Positions 6,720 through 14,745 of a stretch of 25,165 bases of DNA are shown piece by piece. Position 1 is the stretch's first letter, and each line of letters begins with the position of its first letter. Position numbers and translations under genes: made by a program. The notes beneath the pieces were generated by a model that ran no database searches, had not been told where the DNA came from, and worked only from the letters and a program-made list of their open reading frames with translations. Origin of the DNA: Bacteroidota bacterium (GTDB taxonomy: Bacteria; Bacteroidota; Bacteroidia; Chitinophagales; Chitinophagaceae); contig JAEWBT010000055.1 of assembly GCA_023391015.1 (NCBI GenBank), positions 1 through 25,165 of the forward strand. Direction: 5' to 3'.

Positions 6720-8210
6720 ATGCAATTGGATTTCCGGAAATTTCTGGCAGGCGCGTTTTTGTGTTTGGGAGCGAGTGCGGCCAGTGCCCAGGTCTCCCCG
6801 ACGATTACGGCCAATGGCCCAACTACCTTTTGCAATAAAGACTCTGTGGTGCTGACGGCTTCGCCTCAGGATCCTTCTTATTCTTATCAATGGCTGCGGG
6901 GCGGAGGGCCAGCGCCGGGTGCTGCAACGGGATCTTCCTTAGTCGTTAAAATTGGGGGTTCCTATCGGGTGGTGATTATCTCAGCCAATGGTCGACGCGA
7001 TACTTCGGCTGTGTTATCTGTAACGGTAAAGCCGGTCAACTCCGATATTACCCCGCCGGGGCCTTCCAGCCTTTGTGGCGGCGGTAGCCTGACGCTCTAT
7101 GGTACTTCCGGAAATTATACCTACCAATGGCTTCAGTCTAACACGCCGATTGCCGGTGCTACTACGGTTAGTTACACCGTTACAACGCCCGGTGTATATC
7201 GCTTGTTTGTCGTTAACCGTGCCAACAACTGCGCTGATACATCTGACCCCAGAAATATTCAGATTTTCCCAGCCCCGGTGGCTGCTATCGCGCCGGCTGT
7301 CAACGCCACCCGCTGTGCCAACGACTCGCTGGTCTTGCAAACCACTACGCCCAATGCCGCCCAGTGGCAATGGTTTTTCGATAATGCAGCAATCCCCGGT
7401 GCCACCTCCGCACGCTATGTGGCGCGCACTTACAGCGGCCAGTACAGCGTTCAGATTACCGACAGCAACGGTTGCCAAAGCGATACCAGCGCGCCGGTAA
7501 CATTGACCGTTAACCCAACGCCAACAGCCAATATTACATTCACGGGTGCTGTCAGTTTTTGCGAAGGCAGTTCGGTTGTACTCAACACCCAAACGGAGCC
7601 AGGAAACCTGCTGCAATGGATTATTGACGGCGTGTTGCGCCCGCAGGACAACGACCCTTACAAAACGGTATCTACTTCCGGAACCTATCGCATCCGGACC
7701 TCCAACGCGTATGGGTGTACAGCCACTTCGGCCATCGTTCCGGTTACGGTTTATCCGGTGCCACAGCCGGTCGTAACGCGCAACGGACTGGTGTTGCGGG
7801 TAGCCAATGCGCAGGCTTTTGTGTATCAATGGTATCTCAACAACACTGCGATTCCGGGCGAAGTGTACCGGTCACATACGGTGAGCGCCATTGGCTCTTA
7901 TACTGTAAAAATATCCGATGGGCACGGCTGTGAAGGCACCAGCGCGCCCGAATATTATTCCAGCCTTTCGGTAGCTGCTGTGGATCCAGAGGCGCTGCAC
8001 CTGTATCCCAATCCCGTTCGGGACGTGCTTTCCATTGAGTCGCCGGTTGCCGTGAATGCGGTTTTGATGGATCTTTCCGGCAGATCGTTGTTTTCCGGTA
8101 AAAACGTCCGGCAGATTGATTTTTCAACACTGGCAAAAGGAATTTATTTCCTGCGTTTAAGCGATGCGGAAGGGCAACTGCTGAAAACAGAAAAAGTAGT
8201 CCGGCAGTAG
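6720..8210 (+). CDS. Secreted multi-Ig-like repeat protein with T9SS type A sorting domain
   Basis: A 496-aa exported protein. It has a signal peptide (residues 1-23, cleavage after ASA), then five related Ig-like/PKD-like repeats of about 75-85 aa. Each repeat has a cysteine near its start, a YQW or WQW core and an IPGAT-type turn (for example FCNKDSVVLTASPQDPSYSYQW, RCANDSLVLQTTTPNAAQWQW). From about residue 425 the C-terminus is a canonical T9SS type A domain: LYPNPVRDVLSIES, VLMDLSGRSLFSGK, LAKGIYFLRLSDAEGQLLKTEKVV. Such proteins are exported across the outer membrane and anchored or released; Ig repeats suggest adhesion or a stalk role (inference). It contains three TTCCGGAA motifs, one just after the start. 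The stop is 3 nt before aroE. Confidence 0.9.
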   Translation: MQLDFRKFLAGAFLCLGASAASAQVSPTITANGPTTFCNKDSVVLTASPQDPSYSYQWLRGGGPAPGAATGSSLVVKIGGSYRVVIISANGRRDTSAVLSVTVKPVNSDITPPGPSSLCGGGSLTLYGTSGNYTYQWLQSNTPIAGATTVSYTVTTPGVYRLFVVNRANNCADTSDPRNIQIFPAPVAAIAPAVNATRCANDSLVLQTTTPNAAQWQWFFDNAAIPGATSARYVARTYSGQYSVQITDSNGCQSDTSAPVTLTVNPTPTANITFTGAVSFCEGSSVVLNTQTEPGNLLQWIIDGVLRPQDNDPYKTVSTSGTYRIRTSNAYGCTATSAIVPVTVYPVPQPVVTRNGLVLRVANAQAFVYQWYLNNTAIPGEVYRSHTVSAIGSYTVKISDGHGCEGTSAPEYYSSLSVAAVDPEALHLYPNPVRDVLSIESPVAVNAVLMDLSGRSLFSGKNVRQIDFSTLAKGIYFLRLSDAEGQLLKTEKVVRQ

Positions 8211-8213
8211 CAG

Positions 8214-8969
8214 ATGATTTCCGGAAATTGGGGCCATTTATCCGCCCGTTATGGCTTGGCAGGATACCCCCTCGGCCACTCCTTTTCGCCCGCTTTTTTT
8301 GGGGAGAAATTCCGGAAAGAAGCTATCAGCGCGCGCTACGACGCTTATCCGCTGGAGCAGGCTGCTGCGATTCCGGCATTGATACAGTCTCATGACCTCC
8401 GGGGACTCAACGTTACCATTCCCCATAAAGAAGCCGTTATTCCTTTTCTGCACCACCTGGACCCGCACGCTGCCGCCATTGGCGCGGTAAACTGCATCCG
8501 GGTAGAAGCAGATGGCACGCTCCGTGGTTTCAACACCGATTGGCTGGGGTTTAGCAAAAGCCTTCCCGGCTGGTCTCCATCCTTACCCGAAGGCGCACTG
8601 ATTCTTGGGACTGGCGGCGCAGCCAAAGCTGTCGCGTATGCGCTGACTCAGCTGAACATTCCTTTTCAAAACGTATCCCGAAAGGCGGAAGGCGGAAGTC
8701 TTTCGTACATGGATATTTCCGGAAAACTGCTTGATCAATATCCACTTCTGATTAACACGACACCACTGGGCACTTTTCCGGAAATAGCCGAAAAACCCCC
8801 ATTGGATTACAGCTTGCTAAGGCCCGAAAGCCTGCTTTATGACCTGGTGTACAACCCGGCGGAAACGGCTTTTATGAAAGAAGGCTTGCAGCGGGGCTGC
8901 CGCGTGAAAAACGGACTGGAAATGCTGCACATCCAGGCCGAAGAAAGCTGGCACATCTGGCAGGCTTAA
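8214..8969 (+). CDS. aroE: Shikimate dehydrogenase (AroE)
   Basis: Catalyses NADPH-dependent reduction of 3-dehydroshikimate to shikimate in aromatic amino acid synthesis (cytoplasm). Length 251 aa, normal for the Bacteroidota type. Shikimate-binding GHSFSPAFF (Ser23, Ser25) and NVTIPHKE with catalytic Lys72 are present, followed by AVNCI (Asn93) and GFNTDW with catalytic Asp109. The dinucleotide loop is LGTGGAAKAV (131-140), then INTTPLGTFPE and a C-terminal NGLEMLHIQAEESW. The start at 8214 gives 12 residues before the conserved YGLAGYPLGHSFS. It sits 3 nt after a T9SS protein gene, suggesting cotranscription with an unrelated gene. Four TTCCGGAA copies fall in this gene, one spanning codons 3-5. 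A second shikimate-pathway gene (aroF/aroQ fusion) lies about 6 kb away. Confidence 0.95.
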   Translation: MISGNWGHLSARYGLAGYPLGHSFSPAFFGEKFRKEAISARYDAYPLEQAAAIPALIQSHDLRGLNVTIPHKEAVIPFLHHLDPHAAAIGAVNCIRVEADGTLRGFNTDWLGFSKSLPGWSPSLPEGALILGTGGAAKAVAYALTQLNIPFQNVSRKAEGGSLSYMDISGKLLDQYPLLINTTPLGTFPEIAEKPPLDYSLLRPESLLYDLVYNPAETAFMKEGLQRGCRVKNGLEMLHIQAEESWHIWQA

Positions 8970-9096
8970 CGCTGCCGGCGCTTTATGAGCTTGGGTGCGC
9001 AGAGGGTGTACTTTTTTCGGCCCATTGCCATAGCAAAAGACCCTTGCTTAAGAAACTTCTTGACAGAGACGTAACTTAGCCGTTAACCTAACGGAT

Positions 9097-12000
9097 ATGT
9101 ATCGTTTCCTGCTGGTAGCTGTGCTTTTGGGGTGGAAGATCTCCCATTCGCATTGCTGTGCGCAGGGGCTGCCCTTGCCGCGATTTGAGATGCTGGGCGT
9201 CAATGAAGGGCTTTCGCAAAGTACCGTTACGGCTATTTATCAGGACCGGCAAGGATTTATCTGGATTGGAACGGGCGATGGCCTTAACCGCTTTGATGGG
9301 CAGGCCGTACAACGGTTTTGGGTGGCTACGGCTAAAGGCGCGCCCCCAGCTTCTTATGTCCGCAGCAAGATTTGGGAGGATTATGGAGGCAACATCTGGT
9401 TTGCTAATGAGAAAGGCCTGCACGGGTATGTGAGGGGGCATAAGAAAATACAAACCGTATTAACAACCAATCAGTGGCAGGACTATACCTTGATGAAAAT
9501 CACCGGCTCCGGCCTGTGGGCCTGGCATTCCGGAAAAGGGGTTTTACAGTATGATTTTCAAAAACACAAAATCCGGTATTTCCCCCTGCCCGATTCGCTT
9601 CATGTGGTAGATAGTCGGTACTACTGCGGATTGTCGGAAGGACCGGGCAATAAATTTTGGACAAAACGCAGCCGGAACGGGCCTTTCTACTTTTTCAACC
9701 CGGAAACAACAGCCTGGGAGAAAGGCTCAAAGCCAACAGCGGCGACCATCATCTGCTTTGGCCAGGGACACCATTTTATGCCAGATGCGGATGGCCTGAT
9801 CGACTACGACAGTGCCACCCGAACAGCCCGCCGCGTAGCCATTCCTTTTGAGGAAGCAGAGCCCAATCCGCAACGTATTCTCACCGATCGCTGGGGGCGC
9901 GTCTGGATAGCTAACCGCTGCCAACGGCCTGTATTGCTATCAGCCGGCTACCGGTGCCCTCACCGCCTATCGTCACAACAGCATCCAACCTGCATCGTTG
10001 CCTACCGACCTCACTTCCGTTCTTTTTATAGATCGCGCCGACAATCTTTGGGTAGGAACCGACGGCGGCGGTGCAGCCCGTCTGGACCTGAAGCCGCCCC
10101 GTTTCGGGCTGTTCCCCATGCACGAAAGCGATTTTCCGGAAATAAAAGGCTTTTTCGTGCGTTGCTTTTACGAAGATTCTGCTGGCAAAGTTTGGTTCGG
10201 TATCCATGCTGATGGCATTGGCATCATGAACCGGCATACCGGAAGGCTGGAAAAAGTAATCCGGAACGGCGAACATGGCAAACGGTTGCAGGTGGTGAAT
10301 GCAATCGTTCCGGATGGAGACGGCAAACTTTGGATAGGACACGCTAGCGGCTTTTCGCTTTTCGATCCGGAAAGCCAGCGCTTTACAGACTTATACCGCA
10401 ATCCGGTACCGGCTTCTACAGTGCCGCAGAGTTATGGAATCGATATTCTTCCGCTTCAGGATGGACGGATGCTCACCGCTTCGCGCCAGGGGCTGATGCT
10501 TTTCCGGCGTTGGAAAGAGGGTTGGACGGGCCGCAGCTTTGCGGCAGATGCCCGGCTAACTAGTTTTACAAGCAACCTCTGTCAGATGCCCAATGGCAGC
10601 ATTTGGGCGGCTGTAAATGGTCAGGGACTGCTGCACCTGCGCTGTGTGGGCGACAGTTTGCTGGTAGAGCGCCAATACTTTGCCGGCCTGCAGGTGCGTG
10701 GTCTGCACTGCGATAGCCAAATTCCGGAAATCCTGTGGGCCGGCACCACCAATGGTCTGGCCCGTCTGAACACCCGCACCGGATCTGCTGCTTTTAAAGG
10801 CACCGACGAAGGCATGAGCAATGCCTATGTGTATGGCTTGCTGGATGATAACCGGCATCGCCTCTGGCTGTCCACCAATGGTGGGCTTATTTGCTATGAC
10901 CCAAAGAAGGAACAGTTTGTTTCCTATACCCACGCCGATGGGCTGCAAAGCAATGAATTCAACAGTGGTGCTTTCTATAAGGGACCTTCCGGAACACTGT
11001 ATTTTGGCGGGATTCACGGCTTTAACTGGATAAAGCCGGGCGCTGACACCGCTGCTGGCCCACCACCGCAGGTAGCGCTCAGCTCTTTGCTGGTAAATGG
11101 GCAGCGGCAGCTAGCTTATCCTAGGCGACCGCTGGAATTATCCCATAATCAAAATGACCTTTCCTTCCAGATGGCTGTTCTGGATTATACCCGCCCAAAA
11201 GCCAACAAGTTGAGTTGTTTTTTGGAAGGCTGGGATAGCGGCTGGATGACGCAAGATGGTCCGGAAGCGCATTATGCCAACCTGCCACCCGGGCACTACA
11301 AGCTGCACATCCGGGGCCGCAATGCAGCCGGCCTGTGGAGCGAAGACCTCACTTTCCCGATTCATATTCGGGCCCCTTTCTGGAAAACGCCCCTTTTCTA
11401 CACAGGCCTCGGGGTTTTACTGGTGTTGATGCTGGCATCGCTCTTATACGCAGCTTTTCGCCGAAAGCTTCAGCAACAGCAGCGCATCATTGCACAGCAA
11501 AAAGCTCTGATGGAGGAGCGGGCGCGCATCTCCCGCGATATGCACGACGAGATTGGCTCCGGGCTAACCCGTATTGCCATGATGACGGAAATGCTGAACC
11601 TGCGGGAAGGGAAAATTCCGGAAATGAAAAACATTGCGCAGGCGGCGCGCGGGCTGGTGCAAAACGTGGGTGAAATTGTCTGGGCACTGCACCCCGATAA
11701 CGACCGTCTCGATAGCCTGCTGGCCTACCTGCGCGAGCAGATCCACGCCTTTATGGAACCCTATGCCTTGGACTATGAGATTCTTTTTCCGGAAACTATA
11801 CCGGAATACCGGCTTTCGAATGGTCAAAGACGCAACCTGTACCTTACCGTCCGGGAAGCCGTAAACAATGCGCTGAAACACGCCGGTGCAAGTCGTCTGT
11901 CTATAATCGCAACAGTAGACAATCAGGAATTGCAATTCCGGGTGTGCGATAATGGGCGAGGTTTTGCACCTGCTCCGGTGCGCACGGGTGCCAACGGGTT

Positions 12001-12187
12001 GCGTAATATGCGCCGGCGTATGAGCGATATCGGAGGCTATTTTGAGTACACTTCTGTGCCCGGTAATACCTGCATTTTCTTTGGCATTCCGCTCGGAGAG
12101 GGCGATTGCAAACCCAGGAAGCGCAGGTTGGCTACTACTTTTTTCACACGGACCTACCAAACAGGAAAAAGTATTTTTGGAAAATGA
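9097..12187 (+). pseudogene. Two-component regulator-propeller sensor histidine kinase, broken by a +1 frameshift near 9913
   Basis: The full product would be about 1029 aa: signal peptide (MYRFLLVAVLLGWKISHSHC), periplasmic propeller repeats (e.g. GFIWIGTGDGLNRFDG, NLWVGTDGGGAARLDL, GKLWIGHASGFSLFD), a Y_Y_Y domain (GPEAHYANLPPGHYKLHIRG), one membrane helix at about 766-788, a HisKA_3 dimer domain with phospho-His816 (RISRDMHDEIGSGL), and a HATPase domain (REAVNNALKHA, VCDNGRGFA). As sequenced, the first frame runs 9097-10212 and becomes nonsense after GRVWIA (9912), while the second frame (open from before 9998 to 12187) continues with TAANGLYCYQP. Removing one A at 9913/9914 restores an uninterrupted protein. 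This may be a true disruption or a sequencing error; no slippery heptamer suggests programmed shifting. The stop overlaps the regulator start by ATGA. About 28 residues after the ATPase fold (from GEGDCK) look non-homologous. Confidence 0.85.
12131..12179 (+). promoter_or_regulatory. Regulatory module copy 1 at the kinase/regulator junction
   Basis: GCTACTACTTTTTTCA (12131-12146), CAGGAAAAAG (12162-12171) and TATTTTTG (12172-12179, an exact TAnnTTTG) lie in the last codons of the kinase gene. The same three elements with the same 41-nt offset recur upstream of the gene at 13039. If it is a promoter, transcripts would start near 12186, at or just past the regulator ATG at 12184, so a leaderless message or a non-promoter operator role is possible. 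Confidence 0.55.
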
Positions 12188-12819
12188 CAGGCGTAGCAAT
12201 CTTAGAAGACGACGAAACCGTCCGCAACTACCTGGCAGCGCTTGTTGCCGGCTCCGGGGAATTTGACCTGTGTACCACCTTTGCGAGCGCTGAGGAAGCC
12301 ACCAATGCCTTTGCGTGCGGGACTTGCGATGCGGTCGAGCTCCTGCTCTGTGATATTGAGCTTCCCGGAAAAAGCGGCATTGAATTCATTGCAGAAATGA
12401 AAGCGATGCGACCGCATATTCAGTTTATGGTGCTCAGCTCTTTTGATGATTCTGAACGGGTGTTTGGTGCCCTCAAGGCCGGTGCTTCCGGCTATGTTCT
12501 TAAAAACACAACGGCACCGCGACTGATTGAAGCTTTGCAGGATTTGCAGCGTGGCGGCTCGCCGATGAGCAGCCAGATCGCCCGTAAAGTGGTTGCAAGT
12601 TTTCAGGAAGAAAATATTACCTATCACAGTCCAATGGAAGGTCTTTCGCTGCGCGAGCGCGAAGTGCTTTTAAATCTTTCCAAGGGTCATTCCTACAAAG
12701 AGATTGCCGCTGCACTGTTTGTTTCGGTGGAAACCGTTCGTACCCATGTTCGCAACATCTACGAAAAGCTGCATGTTCACAATCGCAGTGAAGCCATTCG
12801 AAAAGCAGGGCTGCATTGA
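12184..12819 (+). CDS. LuxR/NarL-type response regulator
   Basis: A 211-aa two-component response regulator. The receiver domain is residues 1-118, with the acidic pair Asp9/Asp10 (ILEDDE), phospho-acceptor Asp57 (LLCDIELPGKSG), Ser85 and Lys107 (GYVLKNTTAP). The C-terminal LuxR-type helix-turn-helix (about 153-209) reads LSLREREVLLNLSKGHSYKE and SVETVRTHVRNIYEKLHVHN. The start ATG at 12184 overlaps the kinase stop (ATGA), a sign of translational coupling; an in-frame ATG at 12106 lies inside the kinase gene and is rejected. It is the cognate partner of the upstream kinase. The regulatory module at its start and the one upstream of the 13039 gene are candidate target sites (inference). Confidence 0.93.
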   Translation: MTGVAILEDDETVRNYLAALVAGSGEFDLCTTFASAEEATNAFACGTCDAVELLLCDIELPGKSGIEFIAEMKAMRPHIQFMVLSSFDDSERVFGALKAGASGYVLKNTTAPRLIEALQDLQRGGSPMSSQIARKVVASFQEENITYHSPMEGLSLREREVLLNLSKGHSYKEIAAALFVSVETVRTHVRNIYEKLHVHNRSEAIRKAGLH

Positions 12820-12827
12820 CGCAGGAT

Positions 12828-12844
12828 AACGGATATTCCGTTTT
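12828..12844 (+). terminator. Weak hairpin after the response regulator
   Basis: A 6-bp stem AACGGA / TCCGTT with a TAT loop is followed by TT. It is a short and weak candidate terminator, 9 nt after the stop. Confidence 0.35.
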
Positions 12845-12969
12845 GAAAAGGCCGGTTTGCGGTTGTTTCCAGAACACCCAAACAGCCGTATTTCCGGAAA
12901 TTCCTGTAGTTTTTTTAGTCGTCATACTGTAATAAGGCAGCTGCATGCTACCTGGAGATAAAGGCCATT

Positions 12970-13018
12970 GCTACTACTTTTTTCATATTTTCTGGGTGAT
13001 GCAGGAAAAATAGTTTTG
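12970..13018 (+). promoter_or_regulatory. Regulatory module copy 2, promoter of the 13039 T9SS gene
   Basis: GCTACTACTTTTTTCA (12970-12985), CAGGAAAAA (13002-13010) and TAGTTTTG (13011-13018, exact TAnnTTTG) repeat the arrangement at 12131-12179 with identical spacing. TTTT at 12988-12991 may act as a poor -33 element. Transcription would start near 13025, about 14 nt before the ATG. A poor -33 with conserved upstream blocks suits an activator-dependent promoter. Confidence 0.65.
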
Positions 13019-13038
13019 AAAACTTAAAATTTCCTGTT

Positions 13039-13977
13039 ATGAAAAAAGCACTTCTACTCCTCGGGCTTTGTTCCGGCTTCTGTCAGGCCGGTGCCCAAAC
13101 CGTTCTAACGGCGTCATTGAATATGGCCCCGGTTGGCACCACAGACACCATCTCGTTCGCAGCGGGCGTTGCGCCGGGTGTCGCCGGCAATGGCGTTATC
13201 TGGGATTTCAGCAATGTACCATTGGCGCCGGTCGGGGTTGGAAAGGTTGTGGCACCTTCAAACACCCCCTACAGCAGCACTTTTCCTACGGCTACGCAGG
13301 CTTTTGAGATTACTCCTTTTGGCAGTACTTCTTCTATGTATGAGTATTTGCTCAAAAACAATTCCGGTTTGTATATCCTGGCTTCTGAATACAGTGCAGC
13401 CAACACGATGTACAACTATAATCTCAATTCCAAGCTTCGCATTCCATTTCCTTTTGCATTCGGCAACAGCGTTTCGGATACGTTTCAGAAAAATGGCAGT
13501 GCTCCTGATGCCTATACCATGACTTATGACGGTTTCGGAACTTTAAAAACACCCCGTGGGATTTATACAAACGTCGTGCGGATGAAGTACGTATGGATTG
13601 GCGGCGAGATCGCCTATCAATGGTTTACAACAGCACCGTTGGCCTACCTGGCTTCTTGGAATCAGGACTCGGGTGGAAAGCTGACCCTGATTGGCGGCAG
13701 TAGAACGACAGGCGTTGAGAACCTGGCTTCGGATGACTTTGAAGTTTTTCCCAACCCGGCAGGGGAATGGGTGCAGTTGCGGCTTCCAACACATCTGGCG
13801 ACGCAGAAAGAATTGTCTTGTGTGCTCTATGACAGGACCGGAAGAATACTACGCACAGCAGCGGTCCAAAATGGCGAAGCAACGCTTCAGCGGCAGCAAT
13901 TGCCCGCCGGTATGTATTTCCTGGAAGTACGCGCATCAGGCCGCCGTATCCACACAGGCCGCATCGTTTTTGAATAA
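13039..13977 (+). CDS. Secreted protein with T9SS type A sorting domain
   Basis: A 312-aa exported protein: signal peptide MKKALLLLGLCSGFCQAGAQ (cleavage near residue 20), a beta-rich domain of about 200 aa with no catalytic motif that I recognise (NGVIWDFSNVPLAPVG, YTMTYDGFGTLKTPRGIYTN), then a T9SS type A C-terminal domain from about residue 230. The latter reads FEVFPNPAGEWVQLRL, LSCVLYDRTGRILRTAAV, LPAGMYFLEVRASGRRIHTG. The DGFGTLKTPRGIYTNVVRMK stretch is common in uncharacterised Bacteroidota T9SS proteins. Its promoter carries the same module as the upstream regulator junction, so it may be a direct target of that two-component system (inference). There are no TTCCGGAA copies in the gene. 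Function unknown. Confidence 0.88.
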   Translation: MKKALLLLGLCSGFCQAGAQTVLTASLNMAPVGTTDTISFAAGVAPGVAGNGVIWDFSNVPLAPVGVGKVVAPSNTPYSSTFPTATQAFEITPFGSTSSMYEYLLKNNSGLYILASEYSAANTMYNYNLNSKLRIPFPFAFGNSVSDTFQKNGSAPDAYTMTYDGFGTLKTPRGIYTNVVRMKYVWIGGEIAYQWFTTAPLAYLASWNQDSGGKLTLIGGSRTTGVENLASDDFEVFPNPAGEWVQLRLPTHLATQKELSCVLYDRTGRILRTAAVQNGEATLQRQQLPAGMYFLEVRASGRRIHTGRIVFE

Positions 13978-14097
13978 TTCATCTCTCTTTTCTCCTACTC
14001 AACCAGAGCGCCTGTGCTATACTTTCTGGAAACAGGCTGTATATCGAACCAAGCGTTCTGGCTGGAATTCCAAATCCTCCTTTTCAATTCTCAAGCC

Positions 14098-14670
14098 ATG
14101 AAAAAAGCCTTCCTGATCCTGACCTGCCTGGCCGCGTTTGCTTCCTGCAAAAAAGACGAAAGCAAAACGAGTAGCAACAACAATAATAATGGAAATAATA
14201 ACAACAATAATAATGGTTTTGTACCGCCTGCCACCAATTACTGGAAGCTAAACTCAGTAATGAATACCAACAGCGCCGATGCCGGAAACTCCAATATGGC
14301 AGGGAATACCTTTAGTGTGTCAAAACCCTTTGGCAATACCTCAGCTTACTCCCGTTTGGATTTAACCTGGAATTCCGGAAAAAAGGTTCGCGATATGGTC
14401 CCGGAAGGCGAATACAAAGAATTTCAGGTGGCAGTCGGACGCGATGTGCCTACAAGCAGCTCTGACAGCGTGCTGGTACAAATCACAGAAGAACGAGGCG
14501 GTGCCTATTACTACTATTACGGTACCGGCGGAAAAATATTTGTTTCCAAGAAAAACGACAAGCTTCGCTTCTCCACCAATGCAAACCTTAATATGACTGG
14601 GGTAAAGTATCCGGATATGAACACCTTTAATCAGACGGCTACAACGGAATTTAGCTGGGAAGAAAAATAA
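14098..14670 (+). CDS. Asn-rich-linker lipoprotein of unknown function
   Basis: A 190-aa lipoprotein from the ATG at 14098; a possible start at 14014 would put 28 unrelated residues before a perfect lipoprotein signal, so it is rejected. Signal MKKAFLILTCLAAFASC with lipid Cys17, then KKDE, a textbook Bacteroidota surface-export signal. A poly-Asn linker (about residues 26-41) includes a duplicated 8-residue unit. The rest is a beta-rich domain (TNYWKLNSVMNTNSADAGN, YYYYYGTGGKIFVSKKNDKL) that I do not recognise. It follows the T9SS gene by 120 nt on the same strand and could be cotranscribed; no TAnnTTTG box is evident in that gap. Confidence 0.82.
   Translation: MKKAFLILTCLAAFASCKKDESKTSSNNNNNGNNNNNNNGFVPPATNYWKLNSVMNTNSADAGNSNMAGNTFSVSKPFGNTSAYSRLDLTWNSGKKVRDMVPEGEYKEFQVAVGRDVPTSSSDSVLVQITEERGGAYYYYYGTGGKIFVSKKNDKLRFSTNANLNMTGVKYPDMNTFNQTATTEFSWEEK
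14176..14216 (+). repeat. Partial tandem duplication encoding the poly-Asn linker
   Basis: AACAACAATAATAATGG occurs perfectly at 14176-14192 and again at 14200-14216, a 24-nt period equal to eight residues. Such AAY runs can change length by slippage without breaking the frame, tuning the tether length of the lipoprotein. Confidence 0.85.
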
Positions 14671-14704
14671 TGCTTAGTGTAATTCCGGAACTACAACAGT
14701 GAGG

Positions 14705-14741
14705 TCTAAAGGCTCCTGATAAGCGCTCGGGAGCCTTTAGA
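14705..14741. terminator. Bidirectional terminator between lipoprotein gene and aroF/aroQ fusion
   Basis: A perfect 12-bp stem TCTAAAGGCTCC / GGAGCCTTTAGA with a 13-nt loop lies between the convergent genes ending at 14670 (+) and 14746 (-). T-rich flank (TTATTTATAG) on the plus side. Confidence 0.85.
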
Positions 14742-14745
14742 TTAT

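Noticed and set aside
7014..7829. 271-codon minus-strand open frame
   Set aside because: Antisense to the Ig-repeat T9SS protein; no signal peptide or domain, low-complexity basic composition.
9072..9079. TAACTTAG as promoter of the kinase gene
   Set aside because: It has a mismatch in the key TTTG part and no -33 element at a suitable distance, so it was not listed as a feature.
9905..9920. Programmed ribosomal frameshifting in the kinase
   Set aside because: No slippery heptamer, stop-codon context or downstream pseudoknot is evident at the junction.
9097..10212. Treating the first half of the kinase as a complete 371-aa propeller protein
   Set aside because: Its last 100 residues are low-complexity nonsense, while the +1 frame continues the same propeller repeat without a gap, so a frameshift is the simpler reading.
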